This document shows, piece by piece, positions 23,183-36,430 of a DNA stretch of 64,000 nt. The notes below the pieces were generated by a model. That model did no database searches. It saw nothing but the letters and a program-made list of their open reading frames with translations, and was not told the origin of the DNA. Both the position numbers and the translations under genes were made by a program. The stretch spans positions 2,535,669 through 2,599,668 of the forward strand of contig LR746276.1 in the NCBI GenBank assembly GCA_902729315.2. The letters are read 5' to 3'. The first letter of the stretch is position 1. Each line of letters opens with the position of its first letter. This DNA comes from Spirodela intermedia (Eukaryota > Streptophyta > Magnoliopsida > Alismatales > Araceae).

Positions 23183-24611
23183 TTAATACTGATGATTCCT
23201 CTTGTACTTCCCCTTCCCTCGCTTCCCCTTTTGCTTCTTCTTTGACTTCTTCCCTACGCCTCCCCCAGGCTTCAAGAACATCCTCGTCTTGGAACTACCC
23301 GCATCAGCCATCTCAACATCTGCTCAAAACAGAAACAGGAACTCTTCAATGAGAATGGGACCATATTATGGAGAGACTAACGAAAACATGCTAAAAAAGT
23401 GATTATAATAGCAATAATAAAAACCATAATACTAATGATTTTCTTTGCGCATCAACCCAATTCTGAAGACATGCTCGTCAACGTATTTTGTCAATGACTA
23501 CTCTGCAGGATGATTATTGGCGCAGGTTTTCAAAAAAAAAAAAAGCTATACAGTCATAACGAAAACCTCTTGGAGAAAGTTGGGACGCTTTGTTGATGGA
23601 CTACCTGTGGCATGACTATCGGCGCAACTTTTTAATCAATATCTCCATCAGAAAATTGAGATACTCTGTTACTGATCACTCTTTTTGAGTGATTAATGGC
23701 GTAGGTTTTAAAAATCAAAACTCAGATAGATACAATGAATATCTCGTCAAGAAAGTTGAGATGCTCTGGAGTTAATGGACACTCTATAGCACAGTTAACC
23801 GGAGCATGCTTCAGAAAAGGTTCATAGGGTTATTATAATCAATATCCCTTTCACGACAATTGAGACACTTTGTAAATGATCACTAGGCGGCAGCATTATT
23901 GGTCGGGTGCGAAATAAGAATCATATGGATACAATCAGTATCTAAAAAGAAAACGGATCGAATCCAGGAGGACTGGAATTTCTCTCATCCTGTTAAAAAA
24001 AAATTACACTGAATCATATCCAACCCAAATAATTCATCACACACGTTAGAATGAGATAGAGTCATGAAACGAAGATATGGTTCGAGTTTTCAGTAATTTA
24101 CCCTACAACCGACAGATCAGAGTTTCTGCAACTAGACGGCTCGAAATTAAAGGATTTAAAAAGGGATATATTACGCGCTAACCACATGTCGTCGGACGGT
24201 GAAGGTCCATGCATCTACTAAAGAGCAGAGAGAATATGCGGAACCCTTAAATCCTCGCTGGTAATCGAATAAACCCACGCGAACAGACGTACTCACCGCA
24301 ACCAGAAATTACCACAAGAAAAAAGAGACGACACGCTCCACAACGACGGGACGAGAATCCAGGAAAAGAGACTCCAGCTTACCCATTGTGTTCGTAGAAG
24401 CCGTGGCCGGGGAAGCAACAACCTCGGAGCCCATCCCAACCCCCTCATCTTCGCCCTTTTTGGGAACGCGGACGGGCAATTTCGGCGCGGCAAGGGCAGC
24501 CTGTTGAGCGGCGAGTTTGGACGTCTCCTTCTTGTCGTAGAAGGGCTGTGCGAGATCACGCCGCAGCGTCCTCAGCCGCCTCTGCATCTTCGACCTCAAA
24601 GACTTCGCCAT
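23183..24611 (-). CDS. LLPH-like small basic protein
   Basis: Two exons, complement of 24383-24611 and 23183-23319, give 121 residues in frame. The start MAKSLRSKMQRRLRTLRRD and the following LAAQQAALAAPKLPVR fit the conserved plant/animal LLPH (learning-associated protein, small nucleolar basic protein) family, whose plant members begin MAKSLRSK and carry KLAAQEAALAAPKLPVR. Across the splice the frame gives TMDVEMADAG, matching the family's acidic MDxEMAD segment, and the end (KPGGGVGKKSKKKQKGKRGK, then YKRNHQY) is the usual Lys/Arg-rich tail. Donor GGTAAGC and acceptor GAGCAG are good. Inferred role: nuclear or nucleolar, possibly ribosome-related. The family is poorly characterised in plants. 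The 1,063 bp intron contains a tandem array. One missense-like change (Met9, where family members have Arg or Lys) is the only oddity. Confidence 0.87.
23466..23940. repeat. Degenerate tandem array, unit about 100 bp, inside the LLPH-like intron
   Basis: About five units in head-to-tail order, boundaries near 23466, 23564, 23641, 23741 and 23845. Shared landmarks are ATCTC-TCAAGAAAGTTGAGA, CTCTGTTAATG-ACTCT, GATTATTGGCGCAGGTTTT, and GATACAATCAAT. Units differ at many sites, so the array is old. Confidence 0.8.
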
Positions 24612-26140
24612 CTTTTCCTCTTCTCCTGGCCGCGGGGCGATTCTCTCGGAGCTCTGCGAAAACCCTAAAACCCAAGAGAGAATTCAAAGGGGCTCCTTTT
24701 CTAAGCCCGAGCACCCCTCTCCCCCGCCCCAGCCGAGCTGGGGCGGGCTGACGGGCCGGGCCCGAAATACTGTGGGATTAAAAGAAAAGAAAGATCCCCA
24801 GGCAATTAATTAATTTTCCATTAAAATAAATAGAATTTCCATTATTTAAATCAACGAATTTCTTCAGACAACTGCGATTGAAATGGCTCAGCAGATTTTT
24901 TTTTTAAGATAACATGTATTTTTAATTAATTTATTAGTAAAATGCATGGGTTAAACCAGGTTTTTTTATTCAACAAAAAATCCACAGCCCAATAAAAAAA
25001 ATAATTATAATAATTATTCGATTATTTCAACTATTCAATTTTCTTGTGACCGAGATCGTAAGTATCCTCTTTGACTGATCCATCTAATCGATCACAAGGG
25101 ATAAAAAATAAATATAAAACATTTTCAATGGGTGTTAAATTTCGTAAAGAAATATATAATTACATATGGATATAATATTTGGTGCACAGATATTAAGTAA
25201 AATAACTTATTGACCAAGGTTTCGATGTATGTCATTCAGCATATTTAATAATTTGTAAAATATATTACTGAAAAAATGTTACAAAAAAAATATTTTAGTA
25301 CCGAATTAATTTGTAATATTAATAAGATGTCTTGGCTTCCAAGAATATGCCGAAAAATAAAATCTGGTCCAAATTTTTTCTCAATATCTGCAAAATAAGT
25401 GCACAAGGTCTAAGAAACCTTATTTACAAGCGTGAATAAAAAATTTATTTTTTTTAAAAAGTACGCTGAGTGTAATAATCTTAATATTCCCCACAGAGGA
25501 ATTCCTTTGAATATTTTTTCCAATATATTAAAATGAAAAAGTATAATTTGATGCCAACAGGATTTTGAGAGATCGAATATGAGGCCTTAAATATTTATTG
25601 ATTTATTATTTTCCAGCATCTGCAGGCCGTTAGATGTTTTATGTGGTAGATTTTTTAAGAATATTTTGAATGCAAGACTTTTTGTCTGCAGTCAGACAGC
25701 CGACTGACACACAGTTCAACGGTCAGTTTCCCGGAAAGGTAAAGTCCACCGTGGGCCCTTTGACCTCCCGTTAAACTCTGCCGGGTGTTGATGGCGGAGA
25801 TCCCGGGGTAACCTGACCGTCAGCCGCTTGTAGCTCAGCCCGTGAGGCTACCCCTCCGTACCCAAAAACACCGAAGGGAGAGAAATCGATGTGGGGCCCA
25901 CGGAACAACATTTTTTAATCTCCTGAAAAATATTTCAAATCTATATATACACGTGGCAAATCGATTGAATGAGGGCTAATGGGCTCCATTCTGAGACTAG
26001 TTGGCCCAGAAGCTGGTCAATTCTGTATAGCTAAGAACACTAACAAAACTTTCATAATAATAATCACCAATCTTCGAATTATTTCTCCCAAAGAAAAGTT
26101 TGAACCGAGGAGCAATTTAATCCGCTTCCATTACACAGCG

Positions 26141-26179
<39 letters not shown>

Positions 26180-26525
26180 ATAAATCTACTTGGTTTATTT
26201 TCCCCCACATAATTATGCAAAAGTGTAAGTACCGTGTCGGGCAGTCAAGTAAATTTGATAGTTTTGAGGGTATGCTACCAAATAAAACATTCCTAGAGGA
26301 CCCTTTCTGTACCGTGGGAAATTGTAGAAAGAGAGAGAGAGAGAGAGGATAAAATATCAATCTACCTTATTTATTTTCCATGACAAATCGATCCAAAAGT
26401 ATACCGTATGAGCATCCAAGTAAATCTAATAGTTGTGAGGTTATAATAACAAATCAAAGATTCCCAGGGGACCTGCTACTGTACAGTAGGAAAATTGTAG
26501 AGCGAGAGAGAGAGAAAGGGCGGCG
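24612..26525. other. Spacer between LLPH-like and galactan synthase genes
   Basis: The first 150 bp is the GC-rich upstream region of the LLPH-like gene. From 24780 to about 25650 the DNA is very AT-rich with no coding sign. 25680-25900 is GC-richer and has inverted elements (CTTGTAGCTCAGCCCGTGAGGCTAC) but no recognised gene. (GA)n tracts lie at 26144 and 26330. Confidence 0.5.
26144..26177. repeat. (GA)17 microsatellite
   Basis: Perfect GA run. Confidence 0.95.
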
Positions 26526-28373
26526 TCACTGTGGGGTGCGACGGAGGCGGGGGCCGATGGACTTGAGCTCGAAGCGCTTGACGGCGGCGGCGACGGCGCG
26601 GAGGGTGCCATCGAGGACGAAGGGGTTGCCATCGACGGTGACCCTTGAGGCGTTGGTGAACTCCCTGCACGGTTCCCTCCGCTCGGCGATGGTCCCGTGG
26701 TAGTGGAAGTAGCGGATCCCTCCGGCCATCCGGTGCCGGCTCTCCCCTGCCACGTTTTGCGACATGTGCACGCCGGTGGCCATGGCGGCCCTCGGCCTCA
26801 CCGCGTACTTCCTGTCCCTCCTCACCCCCCTCTTCGCGTCCCTGTACACCAGCTTCTCCATCCCCCACATCCTGCACCACCCATCTCAGATCAGACTAGC
26901 TCAGCTCAGCTCAAAGAGAGTAAATTAAGCTCGGAGAGGTAAAAGGGGAGAGGGATGGTGGAGTTTTTTGAGGTACCTGGAGGTCTTGGGGGCGTCGGAG
27001 GAGAGGCAGAGGGTGGCGGACATGGGCATCTGCTCGATGGTGAACTGGGCGGCGCCGGAGAGGCCGGTGAGCAGGGAGGGGAGCGTCGCCGGCGGGGGGA
27101 CGTGAAGGAACTCGTCCAGGTCGAAGAAGAAGATCCAGCGGGCGGCGAAGCGGTGGCGGTGGAGGCAGTCGTTGACGACGAGGAACTGGTTATGGTAGTA
27201 CCCGTCGAAGCGCTCCTGCTCCCGCACATCGTGGAGGCTCACCAGTCCCTTCTCCATCCACGGCCGGAGCACCTCCATCACGCCGGCGTGCACTCCGCCC
27301 GCGTCGTAGAGGACGAAGTGCGCCCGCCGGTGGCCGCCGAAGAGCCTCGCGTGGTAGGCGAGCCACTCCCTCACCCGCTGCGGGCTCAGGTTCCCGTACA
27401 GCGGCGACCCGCAGTAGAGGTACTCGCGTCGCGGCGGTGCCGCCCACGGCGGCGCCGCCGCGTTCACGTCGCCGCGGGCCTCTACCAGGGCCTCGATGCG
27501 CTCCGTCGCGTTCGCCGAGCGGTCGCCGCCGCCGCCGGTCGAGGCGGAGATCACGAGCCGCCCGCCGGAGCCGTCGGCACCCACCGCCGCCGCAGCCGGG
27601 AAGGTGCAGTTGACGACGACGGCCGTGTAGACGCGGCCGTAGCCCCAGTCGGGGAGGATCGCGCGGCCGGCGACGGAGGCGGCGGCGGTGGTGCCGCCGT
27701 GAGGGAGCCACTCGCAGAGGAATGTGGGCTTGGCGAAGACGTGGAGCGGCTTGGAGGCGAGGCCGACGACGGCGAAGGTGTTGGGGCCGCCCCTGTAGGC
27801 TCCCATCTGGATGAAGAGGTAGGCAGCGCTGCCGACGGCGTTGAAGGTCCTCTTCACCACGGCGATCGAGGAGCTACTGCCGGCCAGGACCTCCGCCACC
27901 TCCTCCTTCGCAGGGTGGTAGTTCGCCACCGCCGCCGCCCGCGGCGGAGCGGCGGCGGCGGCGGCAGTAGCAGCAGAAGAGGCGGTCACCGAGGGTGAGC
28001 TCGGAATACCGCCGGTGGCGGCGGCGGCGGCGACCACCATCATCACCGGAGAGGGAGGAGGGAGGGGGAGAACAGTGGAGGATAAGCCGGAGAGACAAGC
28101 GCGGATATCCGAGGCGGGGAGGAGGCCGGAGAGGAACGGGAGGAGGGGGAAGAGGATGAAGAGGACGAACAGGAGGAAGAACGACGACAGAAGGAGCTTC
28201 GTGTCGGCGCAGCGCCACACCACCCGGACGAGCATTTTCTGACCGTCAACGCCCGCGCCGGCGCCTTCCTCCACCTTTCTCTTCTCGCCGTGGCCTTCTC
28301 CCCGCTCTCTGAACATAATGACCGGCGGAGCTGCTGCCGTCGCAGAGCAGCCGATCCGCCCCACCGCCCTCAA
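26526..28373 (-). CDS. Galactan beta-1,4-galactosyltransferase (GT92/DUF23, GALS type)
   Basis: Exons complement 26977-28373 and 26526-26871 join in frame (AG/G Arg codon) to 580 residues, somewhat longer than the Arabidopsis GALS proteins because of a Gly/Ala/Pro-rich stem. GALS enzymes extend beta-1,4-galactan side chains of pectic rhamnogalacturonan I in the Golgi from UDP-galactose. Order: short basic cytosolic tail, one hydrophobic anchor (about 59-85, LLLSSFFLLFVLFILF), low-complexity stem, then the GT92 domain with FIQMGAYRGGPNTFAVVGLA, LPDWGYGRVYTAVVVNCTFP, YLYCGSPLYGNLSPQRVREW, HFVLYDAGGV and the metal-binding DxD in FFFDLDEF (Asp418, Asp420). Exon 2 begins MWGMEKLVYRDAK and has RRDRKYAVRP, ATGVHMSQNV and RYFHYHGTIAERREPCREF. 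Start chosen as the first Met; Met20 and Met46, nearer the anchor, are alternatives. Exon 1 is extremely GC-rich. Confidence 0.95.
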
Positions 28374-29414
28374 GACACAGAGAGAGGGAGAGAGAGAAAG
28401 AGAGAAACAAGGCGGAGGAAGACGACGAGGCGCCGCCCCCGTGAGCTCGAGGAATTCACCGCCGTGTGCCCAACCGAGCGGTGCCGGTGAAGTCCGCTAG
28501 AGCAGCAATGGCGCCGACGCAGAGAGAGAGACGCTCAGAAGGGGGAAGAATGAGGAAGAGGAGAAGAAGAAGACGGTGTCGGAAAAGTAAAGTCGAAGCG
28601 GCAGCTGGCAGTGGACGGCGGGGGTAAAGCTGAGGCTAAGAATCTATCTGCGAAACCCCATTTTACCCTTATCTTCTTCAGGAATCTTCCTTCCCAATGA
28701 GGTGGCAGTGGCGCCGTCCTTGAGGACCATGTGGCGATGCTTCCCGCCAAAACCGCTCAATGTCTTGGACTGTATCGTTTCGTGTTTCACGGCACCAAAA
28801 TGGGGCCCACTTATTCGGCTACACCTCTAAGCTTACTACCCCAAAGTAAAAGTACGAAGGCTATATATACAGCAGGATAATATGAAAAATTATTTTTTTC
28901 ATTAATAATACAAGACAATAAAGTTGCTCCACAGAACTAATAATAATAAGGTATCAAAGTCAAAAGTCAACGCTTCGCAACGAAGCAATCCCCAAAATAG
29001 CATAGACTGTGTAATACAGGTGAAGAATATTGCCATTTTCCTCATCACAAAAACAGAACATGGAATCATAAAGACGAGTCAACTTCATTAATGGCCGATG
29101 ATTTTCTGCGTTTTCGGCCAACTTTGACCTCGATGTCGGGGGAGCCAATGACTACTCTTAAAGAACAAACAGTCTGTCTGTTCAGATACCAAAAGTCAAC
29201 ATGAAGTATGCAAACACGGATCTTATGATGTGGACAGCAACTTCATGGGTAAGAAATATCACCATAATGTCAACATCACCTTGAGGTCAATGCGGGAACT
29301 TTGCTAGTCGGGTTCTAACCTTTGAACTTATTGAAGAAAATACAACTGGGACCAATCTACCAACAGAATGAAGGTATTGGCGTTGACCCCCAGCCCCCAA
29401 CTCCCCTCTTACCC
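28374..29414. promoter_or_regulatory. Intergenic region upstream of galactan synthase with W-box cluster
   Basis: Between the galactan synthase start (minus strand) and the end of the CPO gene. W-box hexamers TTGAC[C/T] (either strand) occur at 28958-28963, 28965-28970, 29077-29082, 29124-29129, 29194-29199, 29285-29290 and 29383-29388, seven in about 430 bp where under one is expected by chance. W boxes are WRKY-factor sites. They lie 585-1015 bp upstream of the galactan synthase ATG. Whether they are used is unknown. Confidence 0.5.
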
Positions 29415-33312
<3,898 letters not shown>

Positions 33313-33528
33313 CGCCGGAAGAGGCCTGAATGCACGGATTGCAAGCAGATCGAAGAAATCGAGTCCAGAGACAAGAAGCCCCAACCTCCAAGATCCTGGG
33401 GGGTTTATACCCCAACTCCCATGGACGAGCGAGCGAGCGACCAGCTACGAACTGAGAGAGGAGCAGAGAGAGAGGGGCAGTGGTTTTGACCGGATAATGG
33501 CGGCAGCCTCTGGTTTCTGCGGGAGTCG

Positions 33529-33530
<2 letters not shown>

Positions 33531-33560
<30 letters not shown>
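33531..33560. repeat. (AG)15 microsatellite in CPO upstream region
   Basis: Perfect run about 220 bp upstream of the CPO start; it reads as (CT)n on the gene's own strand, common in plant 5' leaders. Confidence 0.95.
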
Positions 33561-33563
<3 letters not shown>

Positions 33564-34135
33564 GAAGAGTGGAGAAGCTGGCTGGGGAGAGCCGGTTCTG
33601 TCTACGCGATAAGGAATTACCCAGAAGAGATCAGTATACGTCAAATTGTGTACTCACGCACCCCACGGGGTGATTCTACTGGTTGGAGTACGTCAGCCCT
33701 GGTTTTTCAACCAATGAGGGATCTGCGTAGAATCTTGCGTTAAAGTTCTACGTATGCAAGGAGATTTGTCAATCGAGCGGGTGGAGAATGAACCAATCAG
33801 AGGGCAGGAGTGCGCTTGGTCGTCTGGCGACGAAGCTGGTGAGATTGGGTACAAAGTGCCTTGTTCTGTGGATCCTGCGAAATACCAGTTCACCAATAAA
33901 CATATGCCAAGTCACACCGCTTAGGCAGCGTATCCTAGTATCAGAGTCTCGGTGGATGACTAAACTGCGGCGGCCGCACATCGTAAACCAGCGGAAAGGG
34001 TAAACACATAATTTTTAATTCTAAGTATACATTTTAACAATTAAATCCTTGATGGTAGGGCGTAATTAACAGCTGCTAAAGATAACTTTCCATTTCTGTG
34101 GGCGGGGTCGCAGCATGACTTTTGCCGAGGAGTTT

Positions 34136-34668
34136 GGTCAAAGACCCAGAAAAGAACTCAACGTTTCTCCTAATTTAGGAAAACGTTCTTTCTGTGTTGA
34201 CTACGTAAAAAGGAGAAGAAAAAGGGAACCCTGATCTTATTTCCGAATCCATCAAGATATGGGTTTTTCTAATAATTGCATTCAAGGTCCCTCAAGGGCT
34301 AAAAATAAAAGCTAAAAATAAAAATTTACCATTTTACACGCAAGGGCGCCACCAAAAAAATTATAATTAAGAAAACTCTGGCCTTTGGTCAATGTTGAAA
34401 TATATCCTCTTCCCATTTCTCGATCCAGAAAAACAGGGGCTTTGTTCTAATTCACGAGTCTTCCAAGGTAGTTATGCTAGTGTTTGACCCCTCCGACGAG
34501 TGCCCCCATTTTGTCCATTGAAGTGGCGTAGCTGAAGGTTCTTGAACAATTATCAGATAATCTAAGATATTTCTGCCTAAAATCTTATTCAAAAAAACCA
34601 AGTGGGTTCCCTACATTATCAACATAAATTTACCAGTCAAAAGCTTCTCCATATGTGGAAATAGTCAA
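34136..34668. promoter_or_regulatory. W-box cluster between CPO and defensin
   Basis: TTGAC[C/T] hexamers on either strand at 34136-34141, 34197-34202, 34387-34392, 34484-34489, 34635-34640 and 34663-34668, with a seventh at 35055-35060. Six in 533 bp against about 0.5 expected by chance. The cluster lies 1.2-1.7 kb upstream of the defensin ATG and 0.8-1.4 kb upstream of CPO. WRKY factors, which bind W boxes, commonly regulate defensins; the link is inferred. Confidence 0.45.
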
Positions 34669-35366
34669 CAGCCTTTGCTCATTCACGAGCTAGGTGGAAT
34701 TTGGAAATAATCCGCAGTTTGATTGGCTGATCCTCGAGTGACATTTTTACAAAACCAACAACTAGCATTGGTGCCTCATAGGTAGTAATTTTCAAAATAA
34801 AATAAAATCCCGTATTTAATTCCCTCCAGATTATGGGAAGAATATATGCCAAGAATCCTTGAAAAAGGAAGAAAATTGTATCCTACAATGGATGACCCTT
34901 TAAATAAGCACATATGAACTCTATAGTCGTTCTAAGTGAAAGCACATGGAGAGAAAATCCGTTAAGCAATATGAATAATCTTCAGGATAAGAGAAAAAAC
35001 ACACATTTTTAGTAATGTCACAATTCATCAACTTGGGTCCAAGGGGCTTAAAAGAGTCAACAAGGTGTGCTTCTATATGCTTCTAGAATTGATGGTAGCA
35101 AGATGGCATCGACCCGTCTAAACCTATTTTAGTGTAGGGCTGTCTAGAAAGAGTTGAGAGGCTTCAATCCTCTATTTCTCTAAATGGATGAAGATCACAA
35201 ACTTATCTAAAGTAATCAAGGCTCTAATGTTTACAAAGACGACACACTGTAGGAGCCCAAAATGAGAGTCTTTTGAGATCCCAAGTATTTTTATTTACCG
35301 TCATCATGAAGTTTGGGTTGCGGATAGTGCTCTTCATTGGAGTGGTAAATCACAATTTTAAAAGAA

Positions 35367-35379
35367 GGGGGGGGGGGGG
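35367..35379. repeat. Poly(G) run of 13
   Basis: Homopolymer; its length may be unreliable in sequencing. Confidence 0.9.
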
Positions 35380-35859
35380 ATAAATTGATACGCACTGAAG
35401 CCACTGCTTTAGAGAAAGAGAGAGAGAAATAAATACTATGACCATTCATATTATGCATTTCATATACCACTTTCAACATGAGTTAATGAAATAATACTAA
35501 AATTAGTCCATTTAGTACAACAAATTGTGCCTACAATATAAATGAATCCAAAATATAATTAAAAAAGATTTTGATGAAAAGTTTAGCTACGAACTATTTT
35601 GGGTCGACAATAACTATGAAATGTGTTAAAGTATGCTGATGTGTTTCTCCACAGATAGAATCTACCCTTAGAATTCGCTGGGGTTCACATTAACTATTAG
35701 GGTTTTTGGTCGGAAAAGACCACGTGGGAGATTCTGGTGCTGCATGGCAGCCTCGTGTTGCATGGTCGCCGACGTCTGGACGCGACACTGCGTTCCATAA
35801 ATTGCACCGATCGTATACATTCCCTCGGTGGCATCGTTCTTCCCCCGGTCAAGATCAGG

Positions 35860-36278
35860 ATGGGAGCCCCTCCATTGCGCCTTCTTGTCCTCGTCGTGCT
35901 GCTAGTGCTGATCTGTGGTAAGAATCTCTTTCTCTCTCTGCCTGTCTGTCCGTCTCTCTCTCTATCTCTCATTCTCCCTCTCTCCCCCTCCTTCTGTCTC
36001 TGTCTGTCTCTCGCTCTCCTCCTCCCCCCCTCTCTCTAAATTTCTATGCCCGTCTCTTTCAACCGAAGGGGTCTCCAAAACTGAGCAGCTTCTCATTTAT
36101 GAAAACAGAAGAGGTCCCTGGTGGCGCTGAGGGGAGGCTGTGCGAGTCGCAGAGCCACCGGTTCAAGGGGACCTGCACCAACGACCGGAACTGCGCTCTG
36201 GTTTGCCACTCGGAGGGCTTCCCCGGCGGCCACTGCCGGGGCTTCTGGCGCAAGTGCTACTGCACAAGGCCCTGCTAG
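35860..36278 (+). CDS. Plant defensin (gamma-thionin family)
   Basis: Exons 35860-35917 and 36109-36278 join in frame (G/AA, Glu20) to 75 residues. Defensins are secreted antimicrobial, mainly antifungal, peptides. Residues 1-19 form a Leu/Val-rich signal peptide ([19 protein letters not shown]); a short acidic linker (EEVPGGAEG) leads to a mature domain starting at about Arg29 and ending at Cys75. All eight cysteines are present, at 31, 42, 48, 52, 62, 69, 71 and 75, in the spacing of the alpha-beta defensin fold, with the gamma-core GGHC...KCYC. An intron within the signal-peptide region is the standard defensin gene structure. The 191 bp intron is almost entirely CT-rich. A longer in-frame start at 35737 exists but would bury the signal peptide. 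There is no C-terminal propeptide, so class I (secreted) is likely. Confidence 0.94.
35925..36045. repeat. CT-rich tract in the defensin intron
   Basis: Interrupted CT/CTGT/CCCC simple sequence filling most of the intron. Confidence 0.9.
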
Positions 36279-36297
36279 ATATCCCCCATCCAGTGAT

Positions 36298-36352
36298 CTT
36301 CTTCTTCTTCTTGTTCTGGTTCCTGTTCTTCTTGTTCTTCCTCTTCTTCTGC
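36298..36352. repeat. CTT-rich simple repeat in the defensin 3' UTR
   Basis: Interrupted CTT/TTCTTG units starting 20 bp after the stop codon. Confidence 0.88.
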
Positions 36353-36424
36353 GTTTCCTTTACCGTACGTGGCCTTCTCCTCGGAACTTTGTTTTCATGG
36401 GCCTTCCGGTAGCCATCGGTTTCC

Positions 36425-36430
36425 AATAAA
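36425..36430 (+). terminator. Candidate polyadenylation signal for defensin
   Basis: AATAAA 147 bp after the stop codon, a normal 3' UTR distance. Confidence 0.45.

Larger units (their letters stand above)
33313..35859. other. Intergenic region between CPO and defensin genes
   Basis: Divergent promoter region. It includes the CPO 5' leader with a (GA)15 run at 33531-33560, a moderately GC-rich part to about 34000, and AT-rich sequence after that, with a G13 run at 35367-35379. No further gene is recognised; the open frames here are short or antisense to CPO. Confidence 0.5.

Noticed and set aside
23466-23940. CRISPR-like array
   Set aside because: Units are about 100 bp without short identical repeats and unique spacers, in a plant intron.
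26955-27998. Long plus-strand open frame (347 residues) rich in Gly, Val, Arg
   Set aside because: It is the antisense of the GC-rich first exon of the galactan synthase; GC-rich codons leave few stops on the other strand.
35737-36039. Longer defensin-start frame running into Leu/Ser-rich sequence
   Set aside because: The upstream part would precede the signal peptide and the downstream part is the CT-rich intron; the spliced model gives all eight cysteines.
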